The notes under the pieces are model-generated. The model saw only the letters and a list, made by a program, of their open reading frames with translations, ran no database searches and was not told the origin of the DNA. 64,000 nucleotides of DNA from Bos javanicus (lineage: Eukaryota > Chordata > Mammalia > Artiodactyla > Bovidae): NCBI RefSeq assembly GCF_032452875.1, contig NW_026894296.1, positions 62,001-126,000 on the forward strand, in the 5' to 3' direction. Position numbers and translations under genes: made by a program. Numbering within the stretch: position 1 is the first letter of the stretch; the number at the start of each line of letters is the position of its first letter. Positions 53,540 to 62,591 of the stretch are shown here, piece by piece.

Positions 53540-53868
53540 CACATGATTAGTGTATGATAGCAAACATGATCAGCCCATGATCAGTCACATGATCAGAGCC
53601 ATTAAGTCACGTGATCACTACATGATAGTCATGTGATCAGTCCATGCTCAGTCACAATATCAGTGCATGATCAGCCACGTGATCAGTGCATGATCTGTCA
53701 CATGATTAGTGTATGATCACCCACGTGATCAGTGCATGGGCAGTCATGTGATCAGTGCATGATATAGACGTGATCAGTGCATGATCAGTCACATGATCAG
53801 TGCATAATCAGTCATGTGATAGGTGTGTGATCAGCCACGTGAACAGTGCATGCTCAGTCACGTGATCA

Positions 53869-54105
53869 GGGCCTGCTGAGGTGCGTGATTACTGTCTGCT
53901 CATCTGCTTGACAATTTCCAGCTGAGCTGCACGATTCCTGCCTGTCATCTCCTTGACAATTACCACCTGTGCTGCGTAATTCCTGCCTGCTCATCTACTT
54001 GATTGTTGTCAGCTGAGCAGCATGATTACTCAGAGCTGAGTTCCATGATTATAGCCTGCTGACTGATTCCTGCCTACTCAGCTCTATGTTCATTGTCTCC
54101 AGAGG
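53869..54105 (+). repeat. Cassette 31, type B2
   Basis: B2 with GAGGTGCGTG, CAATTTCCAGC, CAATTACCACC and GATTGTTGTCAGC. It lies only 330 bp after cassette 30. The tail has lost the CAGTCACATG unit. Confidence 0.9.
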
Positions 54106-54741
54106 CACATGATCAGTGTGTGACACCAAACATGATCAGCACATGATCAATGCATGATAAGCCAGGTAATCAGTGCATGATCAATTATGTGATCAGTGCA
54201 TGATCAGTCATGTGACCAGTACATGGTAGCTGCGTGATCATTGAATGATCATCCACGTGAGCAGTGCATGATAGCCACGTGATCAGTGCATGATCAGTCA
54301 CGTGATCTGTGTATGACCAGGCAGGTGATCAGTGTATGATCAGCGACGTGATCAGTGCATGATCCGTCACCTAATGGGTGTATGATCAGTCACCTGAACG
54401 GTACATGGCAGCTATATGATCATTGCATGATCAGCCACGTGAGTAGTGCATGATAGCCACGTGATCAGTGCATGATCAATCACGTGTTCAGTGCATGATC
54501 AGTCATGTAATCTGTGCATGACCAGGCACGGGATCAGTGTATGACCAGCCAAGTGATCAGTGCATGATAGCCACGTGATCAGTGCATGATCAGCCACGTG
54601 ATCAGTGCATGATCAGCCACATGATCAGTGCATGATTAATTACGTGATTAGTGCATGGTCAGTCACCTGATGGGTGTATGATCATTCATGTGACCTGTAC
54701 ATGGTAGCTACATGATCATTGCATGCTCAGTCACGTGATCA

Positions 54742-54982
54742 GGGCCTGCTGAGCTGCGTGATTACTGTCTGCTCATCTCCTTGACAATTGCCAGCTGAGC
54801 TGCACGATTCCTGCCTGTCATCTGCTTGAAAATTGCAAGCTGTCCTGCGTAATTCCTGCCTGCTCAGCTGCTTGATTATTGCCAGCTGAGCAGCATGATT
54901 CCTCACACCTGAGTTCCATGATTATTGCCTGCTGACTGTTTGATTCGTGCCTACTCAGCTCTTTGTTTATTGCCTCCAGAGG
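54742..54982 (+). repeat. Cassette 32, type A without its head
   Basis: Full-length A with GAAAATTGCAAGCTGTCCTG. Upstream, tail-type units (TGTACATGG, AGCTACATGATCATTG) run straight into GCATGCTCAG near 54,723, so the usual head of about 440 bp is missing. This is a recombination junction between a tail and the last unit of a head. Confidence 0.87.
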
Positions 54983-55075
54983 CACATGATCAGTGTATGA
55001 TAGCAAACATGATCAGCGCATGATCAGTCACATGATCAGAGCCATTAAGTCACGTGATCACTACATGATAGTCAT

Positions 55076-56484
55076 GTGATCAGTCCATGCTCAGTCACAG
55101 TATCAGTGCATGATCAGCCACGTGATCAGTGCATGATCTGTCACATGATTAGTGTATGATCATCCACGTGATCAGTGCATGGGCAGTCATGTGATCAGTG
55201 CATGATATAGACGTGATCAGTGCATGATCAGTCTCGTGATCAGTGCATGACAGCCACGTGATCAGTGCATGATCAGTCACCTGAAGGGTGTATGATATTT
55301 CACGTGACCTGTACATGGTAGTTACATGAACATTGCATGATCAGCCACGTGAGTAGTGCATGATAGCCACGTGATCACTTCATGATCAGTCACGTGATCA
55401 GTGCATGATCAGTCATGTGACCAGTACATGGTAGCTGCGTGATCATCGCATGATCAGCCACGTGAGCAGTGAATGATAGCCACGTGATCAGTGCATGATC
55501 AGACACGAGATCAGTGCATGATCAGTCACGTGATCAGTGCATGATCAGCCACGTGATCAGTGCATGACCAGGCACGTGATCAGTGTATGTTCAGCCAAGT
55601 GATCAGTGCATGATAACCACGTGATCAGTGCATGATCAGTCACGTGATCAGTGCATGACCAGGCACGTGATCAGTGTATGTCCAGCCAAGTGATCAGTGC
55701 ATGATATCCACGTGATCAGTGCATGATCAGTCACGTGATCAGTGCATGATCAGTCATGTGACCAGTACATGGTAGCTGCCTGATCATCGCATGATCAGCC
55801 ACGTGAGCAGTGCATGATAGCCACGTGATCAGTGCATGATCAGACATGAGATTAGTGCATGATTAGTCACGTGATCAGTGCATGATCAGCCACGTGATCA
55901 GTGCATGACCAGGCACGGGATCAGTGTATGTCCAGCCAAGTGATCAGTGCATGATAGCCACGTGATCAGTGCATGATCAGTCACGTGATCAGTGCCTGAT
56001 CAGTCACGTGATCAATGTATGATCAGCCCCGTGATCAGTGCATGATCAGCCACATGATCAGTGCATGATAAATTACGTGATCAGTGTATGATCAGTCACG
56101 TGACCAGTACATAGTAGCTACGTGATCATTTCCTGATCAGCCACGTGAGCAGTGCATGATAGCCACGTGATCAGTGCATGATCAGCCATTTGATCAGTGC
56201 CTGATCAGTCACGTGATCAGTGCATGGTCAGTCACGTGATCAGTGCATGATCAATTACCTGATCAGTGCATGACCAGTCACGTGACCAGTGCATGAAAAA
56301 TTACCTGATCAGTTCATGATCAGTCACGTGACCAGTGCATAGTAGCTACGTGATCATTGCATGATCAGCCACGTGATCAGTGCATGATATCCCCGTGATC
56401 AGTGCAGGATAGCCACGTGATCACTTCATGATTATTCACGTGATCTGTACATGATCAGTCACGTGAATAGTGCATGATCAGTCA
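55076..56484 (+). repeat. 1.4-kb duplicated segment, copy 1
   Basis: Matches 62,592-64,000 at a constant offset of 7,516 bp, so no net gain or loss over about 1.4 kb. Shared rare units include CACCTGAAGGGTG, AGTTACATGAACATTG, GCAGTGAATG, CATGAAAAATTACC and GATATCCCCG. Differences are few (GATATTTCACG at 55,288 against GATCATTCACG). The match is cut by the window end and may go further. Confidence 0.92.
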
Positions 56485-57152
56485 TGTGATCAGTGTATGA
56501 CCAGCCAAGTGATCAGTGCATGATAGCCATGTGATCAGTGCATGATCAGTCACGTGATCAGTGCATGATCAGTCACGTGATCACTGTATGATCAGCCACG
56601 TGATCAGTGCATGATCAGCCAAATGATAAGTGCATGATCAATTACGTGATCAGTGCATGATCAGACACGTGATCAGTGCATGATCAGTCACGTGAACAGT
56701 GCATGATCATTGACGTGATCCGTGCATGATCAGTCACGTGACCAGTATATGGTAGCTACGTGTACATTCCGTGACGAGCCACGTGAGCAGTGCATGATAG
56801 AAACGTGATGTGTGCATGATGAGTTCGTGAGCAGAGTATGATCAGCCACGTGATCAGTGCATGCGTGCCACGTGATCAGTGCATGGTATGTCACGTGACA
56901 GGTGTGTGATCAGCCACGTGAACAGTGCATGTTCAGCCACGTATTCAGTGCATGATAGCCACGTGATCAGTGCATGATCAGTTACGTGAGCAGTGTATGA
57001 TCAGCCACGTGATCAGTGCATGGTCAGACACGTGAACAGTGTATGATCAGCCACGTGATCAGTGCATGATATCCAAGTGATCAGTGCATGATCAATCACG
57101 TGATCAGTGTATGATCAGCCACGTGAACAGTGCATGCTCAGTTACGTGATCA

Positions 57153-57393
57153 GGGCCTGCTGAGCTGCGTGATTACTGTCTGCTCATCTGCTTGAAAATT
57201 GCCAGCTGAGCTGCACGATTCCTGCCTGTCATCTGCTTGACAATTGCCAGCTGTGCTGCGTAATTCCTGCCTGCTCAGCTGCTTGATTATTGCCAGCTGA
57301 GCAGCATGATTCCTCACAGCTGAGTTCCATGATTATTGCCTGCTGACTGTTTGATTCGTGCCTACTCAGCTCTTTGTTTATTGCCTCCAGAGG
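57153..57393 (+). repeat. Cassette 33, type A variant
   Basis: Full length with CTTGAAAATTGCC and CACAGCTGAG. Its tail carries an extra head-like insert of about 46 bp near 57,525-57,575 (CAATCACG, GTGTATG, GTGAACAG). Confidence 0.9.
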
Positions 57394-58404
57394 CACATGA
57401 TCAGTGTATGATAGCAAACATGATCAGCGCATGATCAGTCACATGATCAGCGCCATTAAGTCACGTGATCACTACATGATAGTCATGTGATCAGTTCATG
57501 CTCAGTCACGGTATCAGTGCATGATCAATCACGTGATCAGTGTATGATCAGCCACGTGAACAGTGCATGATCAGCCACGTGATCAGTGCACGATCTGTCA
57601 CATGATTAGTGTATGATCACCCACGTGATCAGTGCATGGGCAGTCATGTGATCAGTGCATGATATAGACGTGATCAGTGCATGATCAGTCTCATGATCAG
57701 TGCATGATAGCCACGTGATCAGTGCATGATCAGTCACCTGATGGGTGTATGATCATTCACCTAACCTGTACATGGTAGCTACATGATCACTGCATGATCA
57801 GCCACGTGAGTAGTGCATGATAGCCACGTGATCACTGCATGATCAGTCACGTGATCAGTGCATCATCAGTCATGTGACCAGTACATGGTAGCTGTGTGAT
57901 CATCGCATGATCAGCCATGTGAGCAGTGCATGATAGCCACGTGATCAGTGCATGATCAGACACGAGTTCAGTTCGTGATCAGTCACGTGATCAGTGCATG
58001 ATCAGCCACGTGATCAGTGTATGACCAGCTACGTGATCAGTGTATGTCCAGCCAAGTGATCAATGCATGATAGACACGTGATCAGTGCATGATCAGTCAC
58101 ATGATCAGTGCATGATCAGTCACGTGATAGGTGTGTAATCACCCACGTGATCAGTGCATGGTCAGTCACGTGATCAGTGCATGATCATCCACGTGATCAG
58201 TGCATGTGGAGTCATGTAGTCAATGCATGATAGCGCCGTGATCAGTGCACGATCAGTCCCGTGATGAGTGTATGATCAGCCAAGTGATCAGTGCAAGATA
58301 GCTACGTGATCAGTGCATGATCAGTCACATGATCAGTGCCTGATCAGTCACGTGATAGGTGTGTGATCAGCCACGTGAACAGTGCATGCTCAGTCACGTG
58401 ATCA

Positions 58405-58641
58405 GGGCCTGCTGAGCTGCGTGATTACTGTCTGCTCATCTGCTTGACAATTGCCAGCTGAGCTGCACGATTCCTGCCTGTCATCTCCTTGACAATTGCC
58501 ACCTGTGCTGCGTAATTCCTGCCTGCTCATCTACTTGATTATTGCCAGCTGAGCAGCATGATTTCTCAGAGCTGAGTTCCATGATTATAGCCTACTGACT
58601 GATTCCTGCCTACTCAAATCTATGTTCATTGCCTCCAGAGG
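58405..58641 (+). repeat. Cassette 34, type B2
   Basis: B2 with AGCCTACTGAC and CTCAAATCTATG. It is followed by the B tail with GACACAAAACATG. Confidence 0.9.
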
Positions 58642-59904
58642 CACATGATCAGTGTGTGACACAAAACATGATCAGCACATGACCAGTCACATGATCAATG
58701 CATGATAAGCCAGGTGATCAGTGCATGATCAATTATGTGATCAGTGCATGATCAGTCATGTGACCAGTACATGGTAGCTGCGTGATCATTGCATGATCAG
58801 CCACGTGAGCAGTGCATGAGAGCCACGTGATCAGTGCATGATCAGTCACGTGATCTGTGCATGATCAGTCCCGTGATCTGTGCATGATCAGTCACGTGAC
58901 CAGTGCATGAAAAATTACCTGATCAGTTCATGATCAGTCACGTGACCAGTGCATGGTAGCTACGTGATCATTGCATGATCAGCCACGTGATCAGTGCATG
59001 ATAGCCACGTGATCAGTGCATGATATTCACGTGATCAGTGCATGATCAGTCACGTGATACGTGTGTGATCAGCCACGTGATCAATGCATGATATCCACGT
59101 GATCAGTGCAGGATAGCCACGTGATCACTTCATGATGATTCACGTGATCTGTACATGATCAGTCACGTGAATAGTGCATGATCAGTCATGAGATCAGTGT
59201 ATGACCAGCCAAGTGATCAGTGCATGATCAGTCACGTGATCAGTGCATGATCAGTCACGTGATCACTGTATGATCAGCCACGTGATCAGTGCATGATCAG
59301 CCAAATGATAAGTGCATGATCAATTACGTGATCAGTGCATGATCAGACACGTGATCAGTGCATGATCAGTCATGTGAACAGTGCATGATCATTGACGTGA
59401 TCCGTGCATGATCAGTCACGTGACCAGTATATGGTAGCTACGTGTTCATTCCGTGACGAGCCACGTGAGCAGTGCATGATAGAAACGTGATGTGTGCATG
59501 ATGAGTTACGTGAGCAGAGTAGGATCAGCCACGTGATCAGTGCATGAGTGCCACGTGATCAGTGCATGATATGTCACGTGACAGGTGTGTGATCAGCCTC
59601 GTGAACAGTGCATGTTCAGCCACGTGATCAGTGCATGATAGCCACGTGATCAGTGCATGATCAGTTACCTGAGCAGTGTATGATCAGCCACGTGATCAGT
59701 GCATGATCAGCCACACGATCAGTGCAAGACCAGGCACGTGATCAGTGTATGTCCAGCCAAGTGATCAGTGCATGGTCAGACACATGAACAGTGTATGATC
59801 AGCCACGTGATCAGTGCATGATATACAAGTGATCAGTGCATGATCAATCACGTGATCAGTGTATGATCAGCCACGTGAACAGTGCATGCTCAGTCACGTG
59901 ATCA

Positions 59905-60145
59905 GGGCCTGCTGAGCTGCGTGATTACTGTCTGCTCATCTGCTTGACAATTTCCAGCTGAGCTGCACGATTCCTGCCTGTCATCTGCTTGACAATTGCC
60001 AGCTGTGCTTCGTAATTCCTGCCTGCTCAGCTGCTTGATTATTGCCAGCTGAGCAGCATGATTCCTCACAGCTGAGTTCCATGATTATTGCCTGCTGACT
60101 GTTTGATTCGTGCCTACTCAGCTCTTTGTTTATTGCCTCCAGAGG
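59905..60145 (+). repeat. Cassette 35, type A variant
   Basis: Full length with CAATTTCCAGC, GTGCTTCGTAATT and CACAGCTGAG. The last two changes are shared with cassette 15. Confidence 0.9.
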
Positions 60146-60837
60146 CACATGATCAGTGTATGATAGCAAACATGATCAGCGCATGATCAGTCACATGATC
60201 AGCGCCATTAAGTCACGTGATCACTTCATGATAGTCATGTGATCAGTCCATGCTCAGTCACGGTATCAGTGCATGATCAGCCACGTGATCAGTGCACGAT
60301 CTGTCACATGATTAGTGTATGATCACCCATGTGATCAGTGCATGGGCAGTCATGTGATCAGTGCATGATATAGACTTGATCAGTGCATGATCAGTCACCT
60401 GATGGGTGTATGATCATTCACGTGACCTGTACATGGTAGCTCTATGATCATTGCATGATCAGCCACGTGAGTAGTGCATGATAGCCACGTGATCACTGCA
60501 TGATCAGTCACGTGATCAGTGCATGATCAGTCATGTGACCAGTACATGGTAGCTGCGTGATCATCGCATGATCAGCCACGTGAGCAGTGCATGATAGCCA
60601 CGTGATATGTGCATGATCAGACACGAGATCAGTGCATGATCAGTCACGTGATAAGAGCATGATCAGCCACGTGATCAGTGCATGACCAGGCACGTGATCA
60701 GTGTATGTCCAGCCAAGTGATCAGTGCATGATAGACACGTGATCAGTGCATGATCAGTCACATGATCAGTGCATGATCAGTCATGTGATTGTTGTGTGAT
60801 CAGCCACGTGAACAGTGCATGCTCAGTCACGTGATCA

Positions 60838-61073
60838 GGGCCTGCTGAGCTGCGTGATTACTGTCTGCTCATCTGCTTGACAATTTCAGCTGAGCTGCAC
60901 GATTCCTGCCTGTCATCTCCTTGATAATTACCACCTGTGCTGCGTAATTCCTGCCTGCTCATCTACTTGATTATTGCCAGCTGAGCAGCATGATTTCTCA
61001 GAGCTGAGTTCCATGATTATAGCCTGCTGACTGATTCCTGCCTACTCAGCTCTATGTTCATTGCCTCCAGAGG
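60838..61073 (+). repeat. Cassette 36, type B2
   Basis: 236 bp with a net 1-bp loss at CAATTTCAGCTG, plus GATAATTACCACC. CAATTACCACC near this point recalls cassette 31. It is the last B before the array edge. Confidence 0.9.
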
Positions 61074-61174
61074 CACATGATCAGTGTGACACCAAACATG
61101 ATCAGCACATGATCAGTCACATGATCAATGCATGATAAGCCAGGTGATCAGTGCATGATAGCCACGTGATCACT

Positions 61175-61322
61175 GCGTGCACAGTCCCTTGATCGGCGCC
61201 TGTCAGTCACTGATCATTGCCTGATAAACACGTGATCAGTTAACGATGAGCCATGTGATCAGTGCCTGATCAGCCACGTCATCAGTGCATGCGCAGTCAC
61301 ATCAACAGTGCATGATAGCCAC
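61175..61322 (+). repeat. Left direct repeat bracketing the LTR block
   Basis: An unusual run: ACAGTCCCTTGATC, GCGCCTGTCAGTCACTG, GCCTGATAAACACG, GATGAGCCATG, CACGTCATCAG and GCATGCGCAGTCAC. It recurs at about 62,444-62,592, offset 1,269 bp (ACAGTCCC at 61,181 and 62,450). Not a simple target-site duplication, because it lies 340-480 bp from the LTR ends. Confidence 0.85.
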
Positions 61323-61398
61323 GTGATCAGTGCATGCTCAGTCACGTGATCTGGACTTGATCAGCCACGTGATCAGTGCCTGCAGAGTCACGTGATCA

Positions 61399-61638
61399 GG
61401 GCCTGCTGAGCTGCGTGATTCCTGCTGGCTCATCTGCATGACAATTGCCATCTGAGCTGCGTGATTCCTGTCGGCTCATCTGCTTGACAATTGCCAGCTG
61501 AGCTGCGTGATTCCTGCCTGGTCACGTGCTTGATTTTGCCAGTTGAGCAGCATGATTCGTCACTGCTGAGCTCCATGCTTTTGCCTGCTGATTGCGTAGT
61601 TCGTGTCTGCTCAGCTCTTTGAGTATCGCCTCCTGAGG
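61399..61638 (+). repeat. Cassette 37, type C (most diverged)
   Basis: 240 bp with GATTCCTGCTGGC, GCATGACAATTGCCATC, GTCACGTGCTTGATTTTGCC, GATTGCGTAG and CTTTGAGTATCGCCTCCTGAGG. It keeps CpG in AGCTGCGTGATTCC units where A has a mixture. It fits neither A nor B, and may be close to the ancestral form or simply old and unhomogenised. Confidence 0.87.
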
Positions 61639-61657
61639 TCCCTGTTCGGTCGCCACG

Positions 61658-62251
61658 TGCCGGGGAGCAGCCCCAACTGATCCAGGGTATTCGAAGGAGA
61701 GATGGCCTAGGCGACTATTTATCTGCTAATCAGAGATGTCAAGAATAATAGTATGAGGAGAGCTCAGTAGGAAAATTCGGTGGAGAAAGAGACTGAGTAG
61801 CTTGGTTTACGCGGAAGACCAATCAAACTTCAAGACAAGAAGTTTGCACCACTTACGTAGGCCGCAGGTGCCCTCTCGAATAGCAAAAGGTGCCTCACCC
61901 TAGACACCTTCTCGAGTGGGTCTTAGCAGCCCAGGCATAATTAGTAAGCGTGGTGGGTTCCGCGCTCAGATGGAGACTCAGCTGGAAGGTAAAGGAAGAA
62001 TGACAAGGAACTTTATGAATTGGAGCTGTAAGTTAACTCTTTGACAGACAGAGCGAGATGGTGGTGGGGGACAGCCCCAGTGAAATCAGAGGTGAGAGCA
62101 CAAAGCAATACCGTAGGCAGACTCTGGTTTTTTTGGGGGGAGATGCCGAGAATATCCGGGTGGACTCTGAGGCTCGATCCCGCATTTGCGTATGCCGAGC
62201 CTCCTTCCTCATGATCTTTGTCCAGAGTGGAATGCCTCCCGGCTCCCGGCA
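61658..62251. mobile_element. Solo LTR-like insert, 594 bp
   Basis: The only non-satellite sequence here. It begins TGCCGGGGAGC and ends GCTCCCGGCA, giving a perfect 7-bp terminal inverted repeat TGCCGGG/CCCGGCA with the TG...CA ends of retroviral LTRs, and satellite resumes directly on both sides. Length suits an LTR. No primer-binding site, polypurine tract or viral gene flanks it, so it is solo. CCAAT lies at 61,819-61,823 on plus and at 62,019-62,023 on minus, and an ATAAATAG on minus near 61,714-61,722; orientation is unresolved. Flanks CACG and CATG could be a 4-bp target duplication changed at a CpG, but both words are common in the array. I recall similar LTRs in ruminants and LTR-like inserts of about 0.6 kb in bovine 1.711-class satellites. 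Confidence 0.82.
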
Positions 62252-62591
62252 CATGATCAGTGCATGCTCAGTCACGATATCAGTGCCTGCTCAGCCACGT
62301 GATCACTGACGGCACAGTCACGTGATCAGCGCCTCTCAGTCACGTGATCACCGTATGATAAACACGTGATCAGTGAACGACCAGCCACATGATCACTGCA
62401 TGCGCAGTCAGGTGGTCAGTTCCTGATCAGCCACCTGATCAGTGCATGCACAGTCCCCTGATCAGCGCCTGTCAGTCACTGATCACTGCCTGATAAACAC
62501 GTGATCAGTGCATGATGAGCCATGTGATCAGTGCCCGATCAGCCACGTCATCAGTGCATGCGCAGTCACGTCATCAGTGCATGATAGCCAT
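62252..62591 (+). repeat. Diverged 23-mers right of the LTR
   Basis: Satellite units with unusual changes (GCCTGCTCAGCC, CACTGACGGCACAG, GATCACCGTATG, GAACGACCAGCC). The last part, 62,444-62,592, is the right-hand copy of the direct repeat at 61,175-61,322. No cassette or gene. Confidence 0.88.

Larger units (their letters stand above)
1..61657 (+). repeat. 23-bp satellite array, main block
   Basis: Head-to-tail tandem 23-mers, CACGTGATCAGT then GCATGATCAGC or GCATGATCAGT, with a frequent 22-bp form ending GATAGC. About 2,600-2,700 units fit in this span by length. All copies and all cassettes point the same way; I saw no inverted block. Each unit holds CACGTG, two TGATCA palindromes and TGCATG. 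Because 23 is not a multiple of 3 and TGA recurs on both strands, long reading frames are excluded. From memory the unit and the 2.3-kb cassette spacing at the left end match the bovine 1.706 satellite group; the satellite call is certain, the species inference less so. Confidence 0.97.
41221..61657 (+). repeat. Diverged satellite domain, irregular A/B order
   Basis: From about 41,225 the 23-mers pick up many substitutions (CAGGTGATCATTTCATG, GTTCATGATATGTC, CACCTAATGGGTG), and uniform runs become short. Fifteen cassettes lie here in irregular order: B, A, A, hybrid, A, B, B, A, B, A, A, B, A, B, C. Segmental duplications and cassette-less junctions are common. No gene is seen; the longest cassette-free interval is 50,583-53,298. 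Confidence 0.88.

Noticed and set aside
62127..62145. Poly(T)-poly(G) tract as a polypurine tract or terminator
   Set aside because: It lies inside the LTR, not next to its boundary, so it is not a polypurine tract; no transcript context supports a terminator.
61640..62260. tRNA, rRNA or SINE in the non-satellite segment
   Set aside because: I saw no A/B box pair, cloverleaf or A-rich tail; the terminal TG...CA inverted repeat fits an LTR better.
62013..62309. Three overlapping frames of 79-83 codons at the LTR's end
   Set aside because: They overlap on both strands, run across the LTR edge into satellite and show no recognisable domain. Solo LTRs carry no gene of this kind.
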